From: M55B177 sp034722275
GTDB lineage: Bacteria > Chloroflexota > Dehalococcoidia > GIF9 > AB-539-J10
Direction of reading: 5' to 3'
NCBI GenBank assembly: GCA_034722275.1
Contig: JAYENW010000024.1
Location: forward strand, 1-62,280
DNA length: 62,280 nucleotides
Shown in pieces: positions 17,286-26,535 of the stretch (its first letter is position 1; each line of letters begins with the position of its first letter). The translations under genes and the position numbers were made by a program. The notes beneath the pieces are model-generated. The model did not search any database. It was given only the letters and a program-made list of their open reading frames with translations, and was not told the DNA's origin.

Positions 17286-17576
17286 ATGGGAGTATTAGAA
17301 GGAGTGCTGGGACGAAATGCGCGAATAGTTACTCTGGAGACCATATTAAAGAATCGAGGCAAAATCACATATCTGTCAGGGCTTGCCGAGGAAACAGGTC
17401 TATCTCACTCCAGCGTTTCTCGTGTGATTGAAGACTTGGTAAAAATTGGAATAGTGGAAAAAGAGCCTCTGGGAAAGCAAACCAAAATCTTCACATTAAA
17501 CAAGGGAAATAAGGTAAGCCAGCTTATGATTCGCTTTTACCAGGATTTGGCAGACCTGCAGGGTGGGGATTGCTAG
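17286..17576 (+). CDS. Winged helix-turn-helix transcriptional regulator
   Basis: This 96-residue protein starts at ATG 17286, 5 nt after AAGGAGG; an earlier in-frame GTG at 17271 overlaps the ribosome site and is unlikely. It is almost entirely a winged helix: ETILKNRGKITYLSGLAEET, the recognition helix SHSSVSRVIEDLVKIGIV, and a wing KEPLGKQTKIFTLNKGN. It resembles MarR- and ArsR-like small regulators, with a C-terminal helix for dimerisation. It is divergent from degV, with an inverted repeat between them, so it may regulate itself and degV. Confidence 0.82.
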   Translation: MGVLEGVLGRNARIVTLETILKNRGKITYLSGLAEETGLSHSSVSRVIEDLVKIGIVEKEPLGKQTKIFTLNKGNKVSQLMIRFYQDLADLQGGDC

Positions 17577-17642
17577 CGGCAGAACTTCAAGACATGTAAG
17601 TTTGTTAGCCAAAATTTCTGCCATCAGCTATACTAACCTCGT

Positions 17643-17717
17643 GCCAGTGTAGCTCAGGGGTAGAGCAGCGGTTTCGTAAACCGCCGGTCGTCGGTTCGAA
17701 TCCGACCGCTGGCTCCA
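17643..17717 (+). tRNA. tRNA-Thr (CGT)
   Basis: A full cloverleaf: acceptor GCCAGTG/CGCTGGC with one G-T pair, D stem GCTC/GAGC, anticodon stem GCGGT/ACCGC with loop TTCGTAA (anticodon CGT, reading ACG), and T stem GTCGG/CCGAC with TTCGAAT. CCA is encoded at 17715-17717. A TATACT box at 17629-17634 could be its -10 element. Confidence 0.95.
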
Positions 17718-17802
17718 GAGATGTAAAATTAGCGCCAAAGCATCTTTGGTGAACTAGTTTCTTAATATATGGACGCTGAAAGCGGTATAGAAGAGATGAA
17801 GC

Positions 17803-18333
17803 ATGGGAAACCGGCTTGATGCCTACCTTGATATTGAGACCACCGGCCTATCTTTTCTTTATAACTACATTACTGTGATTGGCATTTATCTTTGTGAGAA
17901 TAGAAGTGATAGGCTTGTTCAACTGGTGGGTGAGGAAGTAACCAGGGATAACCTGATGCAATCCTTGGAAGGAGTGGATACCATTTATACCTATAATGGC
18001 AGCAGATTCGATTTCCCTTTTGTCGCCACTCACTTGGAAGTGAACCTGAATGGTAGATTTCGTCACCACGATCTCATGTATGATTGCTGGGAAGCCAACT
18101 TATACGGGGGACTCAAAGCTGTAGAGAGGCAATTGGAAATTCCGAGACAATTACAGGGTATTGGTGGAGTGGAAGCAATAACGCTATGGTGGAGGTATCA
18201 GAATTATGGAGACCGAGATGCCCTGGCTTTGTTATTGCAATATAATGAGGAAGATGTGGTGAATTTGAAGACTCTCAAGGGGAGGTTAGATGGTTACACT
18301 GGCCCAAAAACTAAATGGAGGTACTATGAGTAA
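17803..18333 (+). CDS. RNase H-like exonuclease, YprB/MrfB type
   Basis: The 176 residues form a DEDD-type 3'-5' exonuclease domain: YLDIETTGLS (Asp and Glu of motif I), TIYTYNGSRFDFPFV (motif II) and QYNEEDVVNLKTLKGRL (motif III). This is the RNase_H_2 domain of YprB. In Bacillus MrfB is longer and works with the helicase MrfA in repair of mitomycin damage; a MrfA-like helicase is encoded at 45228-47492 in this window. Here only the nuclease domain is present. Its stop overlaps the start of the next gene by 8 nt. Confidence 0.83.
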   Translation: MGNRLDAYLDIETTGLSFLYNYITVIGIYLCENRSDRLVQLVGEEVTRDNLMQSLEGVDTIYTYNGSRFDFPFVATHLEVNLNGRFRHHDLMYDCWEANLYGGLKAVERQLEIPRQLQGIGGVEAITLWWRYQNYGDRDALALLLQYNEEDVVNLKTLKGRLDGYTGPKTKWRYYE

Positions 18334-19078
18334 ATTTGCTGATAAGCTGCAAAATCTTTCCGAAGCTTCGGTGTCACCTATAGGTTTCCATTCGAGTATT
18401 AGCGAGTCAAAAAGCCCGGTGATGTTGCTTATTGCGGGACTGTCGCGGTTAGATGCCGAGGAAGCTGAGATTCTGAGCCAGGGCAATATAGATGCTGGAA
18501 TAATGTTGAGTCAGGACTTCGATTCTGAAGCCGCCAAGCAAATGGTTGTGGCTGCGGGCAAAGTTCCTCTAGGCGTGCTGCTAAAAGATGCCGGTGAAGA
18601 AAAGATAGAAGAACTGGCTAGCTTTGGCTGTGATTTCGTTGTCTTCCATACCAGGATGTCGGCCGCAGTATTGCATAGGAAAGAGATGGGCAAACTTTTA
18701 ATGATAGAGCCTTCCTTAAATTCGAACTTGGTTAGAATTATTAATGGTCTTGATGTGGACGGTGTATTTCTTGGTTGTGGTGAGTATTCTTCGGTTACCG
18801 TGGAACATCTGCTTATTTGTCAGCATTTCACCGAGTTACTGGATAAACCACTTATAGCAATATTGCCTTCCTTGGTCAGGAATGAAGTCGTCAAAGACTT
18901 ATGGCAGATTGGGGTAGACGGCATAGTTATCCCGGCGGCCCAACCAAAAGAGACATTTGTCGGGCTAAGGGAACTGATAGACAATTTGCCTAAAGAGGCT
19001 AAACATAAACGAACTAACGTAAGTGCCATATTACCTCACTATGGCGGCGACGTGGATGTTGAAGAGGAAGACAGTTAA
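18326..19078 (+). CDS. Conserved protein, probable TIM-barrel fold
   Basis: From ATG 18326, preceded by GGAGG, the gene encodes 250 residues (MSKFADKLQNLSEASVSPIG). It is a mostly alternating strand-helix protein with repeats such as GIMLSQDFDSEAAKQMV, CDFVVFHTRMS, VDGVFLGCGEYSS and VDGIVIPAAQ, a pattern that suggests a TIM barrel. The last 15 residues are acidic (DVDVEEEDS). I recognise no catalytic motif and assign no function. It overlaps the YprB-like nuclease gene, so they share an operon. Confidence 0.75.
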   Translation: MSKFADKLQNLSEASVSPIGFHSSISESKSPVMLLIAGLSRLDAEEAEILSQGNIDAGIMLSQDFDSEAAKQMVVAAGKVPLGVLLKDAGEEKIEELASFGCDFVVFHTRMSAAVLHRKEMGKLLMIEPSLNSNLVRIINGLDVDGVFLGCGEYSSVTVEHLLICQHFTELLDKPLIAILPSLVRNEVVKDLWQIGVDGIVIPAAQPKETFVGLRELIDNLPKEAKHKRTNVSAILPHYGGDVDVEEEDS

Positions 19079-19105
19079 GGCAAATTTAGGCTCACCTGAG
19101 TAGTT

Positions 19106-19747
19106 ATGGAGACAAGCCTTGGCTTATTTTTACTGTCAGCAGCAGTTATTTCTCTTACTGGTGCTATGTTGCCGGGACCGATGACGGCTGCCACGATAGC
19201 CAAGGGTTATGGCAATAAGAATGCTGGCGTACCGATTGCAGCGGGGCATGCCGTTGTTGAGATACCAGTCATAGTTGCCATTTATTTTGGTTTTGGGCAT
19301 TTTATAAGCTCTCCACGAGTGGTAGATATTATATACATTGTTGGTGGGCTGGCACTCTTTTATCTGGGTTTCCGTATGTTTCGCTCTGGTGGTGATGATC
19401 CATGTGAGATGGCTGGGCTTCCCTCCAGCTCTTTGGTTACCGGCATAGTCATCACGGGCAGCAACCCCGGTTTTTATGTCTGGTGGGTAACTATAGGTAT
19501 GGCGCTGATAACTGGTGCTGCTGAGTTTGGACTTATTGGTCTCCTTCTCTTAATTATGGTGCACTGGCCTCTTGATTTAATCTGGTCTGAATTTGTTTCC
19601 AGGGTTACATTCAAGTCAAGGAAGTGGTGGACTCAGAAGGTACAGAAAATCATATTTACTATCTGTGCTTTTATTCTGGTTGGCTTCGGAGTGAAGTTCT
19701 GTCTCTCTGCTTTTTCTAGGGTGCAGGGGCTTCAAGGAACGTTCTGA
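19106..19747 (+). CDS. LysE/RhtB family transporter
   Basis: This 213-residue membrane protein has about six hydrophobic segments. The N-terminal SLTGAMLPGPMTAATIAKGY fits the LysE superfamily signature (GPxxxxxxxxG), followed by AGHAVVEIPVIVAIYFG. LysE proteins export amino acids or related small molecules; the substrate is unknown. The gene converges with GuaB3 and overlaps its 3' end by 16 nt. Confidence 0.85.
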   Translation: METSLGLFLLSAAVISLTGAMLPGPMTAATIAKGYGNKNAGVPIAAGHAVVEIPVIVAIYFGFGHFISSPRVVDIIYIVGGLALFYLGFRMFRSGGDDPCEMAGLPSSSLVTGIVITGSNPGFYVWWVTIGMALITGAAEFGLIGLLLLIMVHWPLDLIWSEFVSRVTFKSRKWWTQKVQKIIFTICAFILVGFGVKFCLSAFSRVQGLQGTF

Positions 19748-20877
19748 ATTGCCTGGAAATGTTTTCCTTCTGTCTTTATCGCTGGGGCGATAATCATCTT
19801 GGCTTTATGCATCTCTTTGATGTCTCGAGCGCCACATACCCCCATACTGGTACGCAGAGCACCAACCAAGTTTTGTGTGCCATTGGTTACAGAAGTGGGG
19901 CCGAACAGGATTTGCTCTAGGGAAGCCATAATGCCCACTTTGACGCGCGTGCCTCTGGGTAAAGCTGGGTGAGGATGAGACATACCCCAATGATAGCCTT
20001 TTCCAGGGGCCTCTTTAGCCTGTGCTAAAGGTGACCCTATCATTACGGCATCGGCACCTGAGGCGAATGATTTACACAGGTCTCCACCAGTGCGAATACC
20101 TCCGTCGGTTATCACTGCCGGGTACTTACCACTTTCTTTAGAGTAAGTATCTCTGGCAGCGGCGCATTCTATGGTGGCAGATATTTGGGGGACTCCAACA
20201 CCAATGACTTCCCTGGTGGTGCAAGCAGCTCCAGGGCCCACGCCAACTAAGATGCCATCTATTCCCGTTCTCAGTAGCTCAAGTGCTGCGTTGTAGCTGC
20301 AGCAATTGCCCACAATAACTGGCAAGGACATCATCTGGCACAGCTCGGGCAAGATAAGCCCGCGATAGCTTTTGGAAATATGCCGGGCTGTAGTCACAGT
20401 TGATTGCACTACCAGTACGTCAATTCCAGCATCCTTGGCTATAGGGGCTAAGCGCTTGGCGGTGGTCGGAGTTATTGAAGCAGCGCAAACAGCGCCGGCC
20501 TGCTTTATTGCCCCGATGCGTTTGCCAATGAGATTTTCCTTGATGGGCTCAGCGTAAATCTTTTGCAACAGAGCGGTGGCCTCGCTTTCAGGAGTTTGCG
20601 CAATGCCTTCCAGGATTTCATCAGAGTTTTCATAGCGTGTTTGTATCCCTTCGAGGTTAAGAACAGCCAGGCCGCCAAACTTGCTGAACTCGATGGCAAA
20701 GGAGGGGTTGACCACAGCGTCCATGGCTGCAGCTAGAATAGGGATGGAGAAAGTCAGGTTCCCCAGCGTGAAGCTTGTGTCTGTTTGGTCAGGATTAATA
20801 GTTATGTCTCCTGGGACGAGCGATACCTCGTCGAATCCATAAGCTCGTTCCATTTGTTTAAATCTAGGCTGAGGCAT
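19732..20877 (-). CDS. guaB3: IMP dehydrogenase, GuaB3 type
   Basis: The 381 residues form an IMP dehydrogenase barrel without the CBS pair that GuaB inserts. It opens ERAYGFDEVSLVPGD, the GuaB3-type start, has SIPILAAAMDAV, and carries the catalytic Cys219 in GPGAACTTR. The flap and GG..TGGD region follow (ITDGGIRTGGDLCKS). GuaB3 proteins are known in actinobacteria, cyanobacteria and Chloroflexota; a cyanobacterial member oxidises IMP. Here it would give XMP for GMP synthesis. It lies divergent from the carboxyltransferase gene. Confidence 0.9.
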   Translation of the reverse strand: MPQPRFKQMERAYGFDEVSLVPGDITINPDQTDTSFTLGNLTFSIPILAAAMDAVVNPSFAIEFSKFGGLAVLNLEGIQTRYENSDEILEGIAQTPESEATALLQKIYAEPIKENLIGKRIGAIKQAGAVCAASITPTTAKRLAPIAKDAGIDVLVVQSTVTTARHISKSYRGLILPELCQMMSLPVIVGNCCSYNAALELLRTGIDGILVGVGPGAACTTREVIGVGVPQISATIECAAARDTYSKESGKYPAVITDGGIRTGGDLCKSFASGADAVMIGSPLAQAKEAPGKGYHWGMSHPHPALPRGTRVKVGIMASLEQILFGPTSVTNGTQNLVGALRTSMGVCGARDIKEMHKAKMIIAPAIKTEGKHFQAIQNVP

Positions 20878-20987
20878 CTCTCTCCACAGGTAAGAAATTG
20901 TTTCAAACTATATCGACATGGCAGCACAAAGTCAAGTCATGTTTTTTGCGATTTCCCTCAAATTTTTCTGATTAACCAGTAATCTTG

Positions 20988-20996
20988 TGTTATCAT
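20988..20996 (+). promoter_or_regulatory. Extended -10 element before the carboxyltransferase gene
   Basis: TGTTATCAT at 20988-20996 matches the extended -10 form TGN-TATNNT. No strong -35 box is seen. The predicted start of transcription is near 21003, with GGGGGGA as ribosome site just before ATG 21026. Confidence 0.4.
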
Positions 20997-21025
20997 TTGG
21001 CGAGTATTAAATAATAAGGGGGGAA

Positions 21026-22423
21026 ATGGCGAAGAAGCCACTAAGAATTACCGATGTTACTTTCCGTGATGGACACCAGTCTGCCTTGGCAACGCGAATG
21101 CGAACTGAGGATATGGAACCCATTGCCGGGGAGATGGATAGGGTTGGGTTCTGTTCTATGGAAGTGTGGGGTGGGGCTACCTTTGATGTCGCAATTAGAT
21201 TTCTAAATGAAGACCCGTGGGAGCGGCCACGTATCTTAAAACGAGTGATGCCCAATACCCCGCTTCAAATGCTGCTGAGAGGACAGAACCTGGTGGGTTA
21301 CCGCAACTACCCTGATGATGTAGTCACTGCTTTTGTTCATCACGCCGCTGAATGTGGTATTGATGTCTTCAGAGTATTTGATGCCTTAAATGATGAGCGT
21401 AATTTTGAGACCTCACTCAAAGCAATTAAGGAATGCGGTAAGCATGCTCAGCTTTCCCTATGCTATTCCCTCACTGAGCGAAAACTTGGGGGTCCAGTTT
21501 ACAATATTGATTACTATGTTAATAAGGCGCTTGTTCTTCAGGACATGGGAGCTGATAGCCTGTGTATCAAGGATATGGCTGGTCTTATGGCTCCTGATGA
21601 TGCCTACGAGCTGATTAAGGCACTCAAAAAGGTGCTAAAGATACCGCTGCAATTGCATACTCACTATACCAGTGGTATGGCATCTATGACATGCCTTAAG
21701 GCTATCGAGGCCGGGGTAGACATTATTGATACTGCTTTAGCTCCTTTTGCCCTCCGCTCCTCCCATCCTGCCATTGAGTCCATTGTGGTGGCTCTTCGGG
21801 GAACCCCTAGAGACACAGAGCTTGATCTAATTCACCTGTTCGAGCTAGGACAGTATATTGAGTCTATAGCCCCCAAATATCGGGATTTTTTAGATACTAC
21901 TCGGATGGCAGTCATTGATACCAGGGTGTTGATGCACCAAGTTCCTGGGGGCATGATCACCAACTTGGTAGCCCAGCTACGAGAAGCCGGTGCCCTAGAT
22001 AGAATCGATGAGGTATATGCTGAGCTGCCACGGGTCAGAAAAGAGCTGGGCTACCCACCTCTGGTTACCCCCACCAGCCAGATTGTGGGGATTCAGGCAG
22101 TTCAGAATGTTCTCATTGGTAGATATAAACTGATGTCGCGCCAGGTTAGGGATTATGTTTATGGACTATACGGCAGGCCACCAGCTCCCATTGACACTGA
22201 GGTTCAGAAAATAGCGCTTAGGGGTTATCAACGAGGAGAAGTACCTATTACCTGCCGCCCCGCTGATATACTTGAGCCAGAGTTGGACAAAGCTAAAGCA
22301 GCTACCAAAAGCATTGCTCAAGACATTGGTGATGTGCTTATCTATGCTATTTTCCCCGACACTGGAATGCGTTTCCTTAAGTCCAAATATGGCCAGGAGG
22401 CACAGCCGTCTGAGCATAGTTAA
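21026..22423 (+). CDS. Pyruvate carboxylase subunit B-like carboxyltransferase
   Basis: The 465 residues form the carboxyltransferase TIM barrel of the pyruvate carboxylase / oxaloacetate decarboxylase alpha / transcarboxylase 5S family. DVTFRDGHQS (11-19) is the start of the barrel, Lys182 in SLCIKDMAGL is the metal-linked carbamylated Lys, and His211/His213 in LHTHYTSG bind the metal. The C-terminal biotin carrier (MKM) is absent, so it must use a separate biotin protein. Pyruvate-oxaloacetate exchange is the likely reaction. A GGGGGGA site precedes the ATG. A PccB-like subunit lies at 36938-38488. Confidence 0.9.
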   Translation: MAKKPLRITDVTFRDGHQSALATRMRTEDMEPIAGEMDRVGFCSMEVWGGATFDVAIRFLNEDPWERPRILKRVMPNTPLQMLLRGQNLVGYRNYPDDVVTAFVHHAAECGIDVFRVFDALNDERNFETSLKAIKECGKHAQLSLCYSLTERKLGGPVYNIDYYVNKALVLQDMGADSLCIKDMAGLMAPDDAYELIKALKKVLKIPLQLHTHYTSGMASMTCLKAIEAGVDIIDTALAPFALRSSHPAIESIVVALRGTPRDTELDLIHLFELGQYIESIAPKYRDFLDTTRMAVIDTRVLMHQVPGGMITNLVAQLREAGALDRIDEVYAELPRVRKELGYPPLVTPTSQIVGIQAVQNVLIGRYKLMSRQVRDYVYGLYGRPPAPIDTEVQKIALRGYQRGEVPITCRPADILEPELDKAKAATKSIAQDIGDVLIYAIFPDTGMRFLKSKYGQEAQPSEHS

Positions 22424-22691
22424 CGAACATAAAAGAGAGCCAGCAAAGCCTTGTCTTTCCCCACGGAAGGTCTATTGCTATCGCGGTAGCCTCCTCTGAC
22501 AGAGTAAAAGAGAGGCAACTAGAATTAGTTTAATGTTTTGTTGCTTATGGCATCGGTGCATCGAGTGTAGCAAAACAGTGATACTGGAGCATACAGCTAA
22601 TACGGATAAGGAGGTGGTGCTATGTAAAAAAAGTATGTATTCAGCAGACTGAGGGGTATATTTAGTTTTTGAAAAAAGGAGGCAATTTGAA

Positions 22692-23984
22692 ATGGCGGAA
22701 GAATCTGCCAAAGGTGGTTATTTCGGTTTTCCCCTGATATATAAGATCCTGATAGGACTGGTTGTTGGGGTCATTGTGGGGATAGTTGTTGGACCTGCTA
22801 TAGCGCCAGTACAACCACTGGGAGACTTCTTTATCAGATTACTTAAAATGATAGTGATGCCAGTAATCTTTTTCTCCCTTGTGGTAGGTTCAGCGAGCAT
22901 ATCACCGGCACGTGGAGCTAGAATAGGCGTCAAGACAGTAATTTTCTATCTGGTGACCACATTTTTTGCTGTCTTGATAGGCTTGGGTATCGCCAACCTG
23001 TTCCACCCGGGAGTGGGGATGGGGCTTGCTGGAGGAGGGGTAACAAAGGAATTAGTAGCGCCCTCAATAAAAGATGTTTTGCTTGGGCTAATACCGAGGA
23101 ATCCATTCGGTGCCTTGGCGGCAGGTCAAGTATTGCCAACAATAGTATTTGCGATATTGTTGGGGACAGCACTGTCCTACCTGAAGGAGGTTAAAGTTCC
23201 CAGGATCGCCGAAGCTAGCGAGACTGCATTAAAAGTTTTTGATGGTTTAGCTGAAGCAATGTATAAGTTGGTTCGCTGGATACTGGAAGTCGCTCCTTAT
23301 GGTGTATTTGCCTTGTTGGCGGTAGTTGTTGGTACACAGGGTGCGAGAGTTCTGGGTCCTCTGGGAGTTGTCGTTGGAGCTGTGTATTTAGGCCTCATTA
23401 TCCAGTATTTGGTGGTGTATGGAGGATTTTTGAGAGGCTGGGGCCTTAATCCTGTCAGATTTTGGGCATGAGCCAGAGATGCCTCGCTTACAGCTTTTGT
23501 GACCAGAAGCAGTAGTGGGACCTTGCCGGTTACAATGCGGGTTGCAGAAGAGAGGATGGGAATTGATAGAGGTGTGTACTCATTTACATTGCCACTCGGT
23601 GCCACGATAAACATGGATGGCACCTGTCTGTATCAGGCTATTTGTGCTATATTTATAGCCAATGCTGTAGGAATGCCCTTAGGAGCAGGGGCGCAACTAA
23701 CAGTTATGCTTACAGCAGTCTTAGCCTCTATAGGAACGGCTGGAGTTCCCGGGGCCGGTGCAATAATGCTGCTTATGGTTCTTCAGTCGGTGGGGCTACC
23801 TGTTGAAGCAGGAACAGCTGTAGCTACAGCTTATGCTATGATACTGGGCATTGATGCCATACTGGATATGGGCAGAACTAGCCTGAATGTTACTGGTGAC
23901 CTGGCGGTCACTTCAATAGTAGCCAAAACTGAGAAAATGCTGAATTTAGATTTCTGGCGTGGCGGAGCAAAGGCTAAGGCATAA
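22692..23984 (+). pseudogene. Na/H-dicarboxylate or glutamate symporter with in-frame TGA
   Basis: Two segments in one frame form a complete GltP/DctA family symporter of about 430 codons, interrupted by TGA at 23469-23471. The first part has repeated hydrophobic helices and ends NPVRFWA; the second resumes ARDASLTAFVTRSSSGTLP and contains the TRSSS motif and the substrate/sodium site NMDGT. Relatives have Lys or Arg where the TGA falls, and CGA or AGA to TGA is a single change. Other genes here end in TGA, so recoding is unlikely. It is either a recent pseudogene or a sequencing error. AAGGAGG precedes the ATG. Confidence 0.85.
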
Positions 23985-24008
23985 ATAGGTTTGATACCTT
24001 TCAAAGTT

Positions 24009-25106
24009 ATGTGCGGTAATTGTGGAAAGGAGACTCGCAGAGACGAATGGGGGTGGCGGGATGGCTGTGGGGGTGCCTTTGATATTATCCTGGATTTGGG
24101 AGGAAAGAGGTTTTCAGAATTAGTAGATGCTAATGAGAGAAGCATTAGGCGGTATGCTCAATTCCTCCCGGTGGAGAAGTTTCCTGTTGTACACCAGGGC
24201 TGGACCCCGATAGTCAAAAAAAACATAGGCGGAGTTGAGGTTAACTTCAAACTTGAGTATCTGAGTATAGGAGGCTCTTTCAAGGATAGAGGAGCCTATA
24301 TCAGCGTAGCGAAAGCCAAGGAACTTGATGTAAAAGGGATAATTGTAGATTCCTCAGGTAATGCTGGAATAGGTTTTTCTCTTATGGGTCTCCTTTCCGG
24401 TATCGATGTTGATGTGTTTATCCCCAGGTATGCTCCTGAAGGGAAAAAGAGTTTGCTCCGACTTTTGGAGGCCAATATCCACGAAATTGATGGGGATAGG
24501 ATGGATGTTAATCAGGCGGCGGTGGAGGCTGAAAAAGAAGGGTTAGTTTATGTGGGACATTGGTGGAATCCCTATTTTATAGAAGGGGTGAAAACTATAG
24601 CGTATGAGACCTATGAGCAGATAGGCGGTGTTGACTGTGTAGTAGTTCCCGTTGGAAGCGGTACCATTTTACTTGGTTTATATAAAGGGTATGAAGAGCT
24701 GGTGAAGCTCGGGGTTTTAAATGAAGTACCCAGGGTTATAGCAGTTCAAGCTTGTGGCTACTCAGGGATATGCGAGGAGCTTGGTGCCAGAAAAGAGTGT
24801 ATAGCCAAATCGGGGCTTGCTGATGGTATAGCTATAACTGATCCCCCCAGGAGAAGACAGATAGTGGAGGTTGTTACAAGGACGAAGGGATGTGGCATTA
24901 TAGTCAACGATGAGGAGATAAAAGAGTCTTTGGTGGATTTGAGAAGGCTTGGCTTTATTGTTGAACCTACAAGTGCCACAGCTTATGCTGCTTTAGAACA
25001 AGCTATAAAACAAGGTCTCATTAAGCCTGGAAGTAAAGTCCTATTGCCCTTAACAGGTTCTGGGCTAAAGTTGCTTGATGAACTGGTGACAATAAGGGCA
25101 AATTGA
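24009..25106 (+). CDS. Threonine synthase-like PLP enzyme
   Basis: This fold-type II PLP enzyme starts at ATG 24009 (366 residues), or at TTG 23991; no clear ribosome site decides. It opens with a short Cys pair, CGNCG, like the zinc-ribbon start of many threonine synthases. GGSFKDRGAY holds the Schiff-base Lys, SSGNAGIGFSL is the Asn loop, and VVPVGSGTILLGL binds the PLP phosphate. It may make threonine, or act as a related ammonia-lyase. It lies 25 nt after the symporter and may be co-transcribed. Confidence 0.85.
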   Translation: MCGNCGKETRRDEWGWRDGCGGAFDIILDLGGKRFSELVDANERSIRRYAQFLPVEKFPVVHQGWTPIVKKNIGGVEVNFKLEYLSIGGSFKDRGAYISVAKAKELDVKGIIVDSSGNAGIGFSLMGLLSGIDVDVFIPRYAPEGKKSLLRLLEANIHEIDGDRMDVNQAAVEAEKEGLVYVGHWWNPYFIEGVKTIAYETYEQIGGVDCVVVPVGSGTILLGLYKGYEELVKLGVLNEVPRVIAVQACGYSGICEELGARKECIAKSGLADGIAITDPPRRRQIVEVVTRTKGCGIIVNDEEIKESLVDLRRLGFIVEPTSATAYAALEQAIKQGLIKPGSKVLLPLTGSGLKLLDELVTIRAN

Positions 25107-25237
25107 GGAGTCTTCCTTTTAAGGAAACCCTCAAGCGCTTAGCCGCAAAGTCACTTCTTAATAATAATAGAAACGGGATGAAGCCCTCTGTACACCTTTC
25201 GGTATCAGGCCAAAAGTCCAATATTTAGGTAGATTCA

Positions 25238-25246
25238 TGATATAAT
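25238..25246 (+). promoter_or_regulatory. Extended -10 promoter for glutamate dehydrogenase
   Basis: TGATATAAT at 25238-25246 is a perfect TGN-TATAAT extended -10, with no good -35. It gives a leader of about 45 nt. GAGGAGG at 25267-25273 is about 23 nt upstream of the annotated ATG, unusually far. Confidence 0.55.
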
Positions 25247-25296
25247 TCAGCAAGCTATAGATTGAAGAGGAGGTCTTAACGAAGAGTAGTGAAATA

Positions 25297-26535
25297 ATGA
25301 ATCCTTTCGAGATGGTGGTGAGTCAAATGAACGTCGCCTGCGAGCGATTAAAAGTTGCTGGGGTATATCGTTTGCGCCTGGGGAACTGTGAGCGCGAGTT
25401 AACAGTTAATTTTCCGGTACAAATGGATGATGGGGCAGTAAAAATTTTCACTGGTTTCAGAATCCAGCATAATGATACCCGTGGGCCAGCCAAAGGCGGG
25501 GTTCGCTATCATCCTGATGTTACGTTAAATGAGACCAGAGCCCTGGCAGCTCGAATGACACTGAAGGCTGCGGTTGCCAATATCCCTTATGGCGGCGCCA
25601 AGGGAGCCGTTATCTGCAATCCTGAGCACATGTCTCGAAGGGAGCTGGAGAGATTGACTCGGCGTTATGCCGCAGAGATCTCCATCTTGATAGGTCCTGA
25701 AAAAGATATCCCTGCTCCTGATGTGGGTACAAATCCTCAAGTGATGGCGTGGATTATGGACACCTATAGTATGACGAGGGGCTATTCTGTTCCTGCTGTA
25801 GTTACCGGCAAACCTTTAGAAATAGGCGGTAGCCGGGGCAGGCTTGAAGCTACTGGCCGTGGCTGTATGATTAATGCCAGACTGGCAGCCAAGCAAAAAT
25901 ATGTAACCTTTGAAGGGTCTACAGTGGCGGTTCAAGGTTTTGGTAATGTGGGCTCAGCAGCAGCCAAGCTGCTGGCCAGAGAAGGTTGTAGGATTATAGC
26001 AGTAAGCGATATCAGCGGCGGTACTTACAACTCAAAAGGCCTGGACATAAAAGCTTTGCTCGAACATACCCAAAAAACAGGTTATGTAATTGGTTTTAAT
26101 GGGGGTGAAGCCATAACCAATGCTGAACTGTTGGCGCTACCTTGTGATATTCTGGTACCGGCTGCTATAGGGGAACAAATAACTGTAGCCAATGCAGCAC
26201 AGGTAAGAGCGAAGATCATGGTGGAAGGCGCCAACGGCCCAACTACCCCTGAGGCATCTAAGATTCTTTGCGATAAGGGGGTATTCATTGTCCCCGATAT
26301 ATTAGCCAATATAGGAGGAGTGATAGTATCGTACTTTGAGTGGGTGCAGAACATCGAATCTTTCTTTTGGGAGGAGGAGGAGATAAACGATAAGCTGCAG
26401 AGGATAATGACTAATGCCTTTACAGAAGTACTGGGAATTAGCCAGCTAGAGAAAACAGACATGAGAACCGCTGCCTATATGCTGGCAGTGAAGCGATTGG
26501 TAGCTGCTATGTCTACCAGAGGAATATACCCATAA
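25297..26535 (+). CDS. gdhA: Glutamate dehydrogenase
   Basis: The 412 residues match Glu/Leu/Phe/Val dehydrogenases of the hexameric GDH-I type. Substrate motifs are KGGVRYHP, AVANIPYGGAKG (catalytic Lys) and PAPDVGTN. The NAD(P) domain has VAVQGFGNVGSAAAKLL, and the C-terminal half has VEGANGPTTPEA. It interconverts 2-oxoglutarate plus ammonia and glutamate, in either direction. With isocitrate dehydrogenase at 33998 it links carbon and nitrogen flow. The ribosome site is distant from the ATG. Confidence 0.95.
   Translation: MNPFEMVVSQMNVACERLKVAGVYRLRLGNCERELTVNFPVQMDDGAVKIFTGFRIQHNDTRGPAKGGVRYHPDVTLNETRALAARMTLKAAVANIPYGGAKGAVICNPEHMSRRELERLTRRYAAEISILIGPEKDIPAPDVGTNPQVMAWIMDTYSMTRGYSVPAVVTGKPLEIGGSRGRLEATGRGCMINARLAAKQKYVTFEGSTVAVQGFGNVGSAAAKLLAREGCRIIAVSDISGGTYNSKGLDIKALLEHTQKTGYVIGFNGGEAITNAELLALPCDILVPAAIGEQITVANAAQVRAKIMVEGANGPTTPEASKILCDKGVFIVPDILANIGGVIVSYFEWVQNIESFFWEEEEINDKLQRIMTNAFTEVLGISQLEKTDMRTAAYMLAVKRLVAAMSTRGIYP

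Noticed and set aside
22424..22691. Possible RNA or leader element before the symporter gene
   Set aside because: A few short stems can be drawn, but no known riboswitch or terminator pattern was recognised.
23469..23471. TGA as selenocysteine or a reassigned codon
   Set aside because: Relatives have Lys or Arg here, no recoding structure was noticed, and other genes in the window end with TGA.
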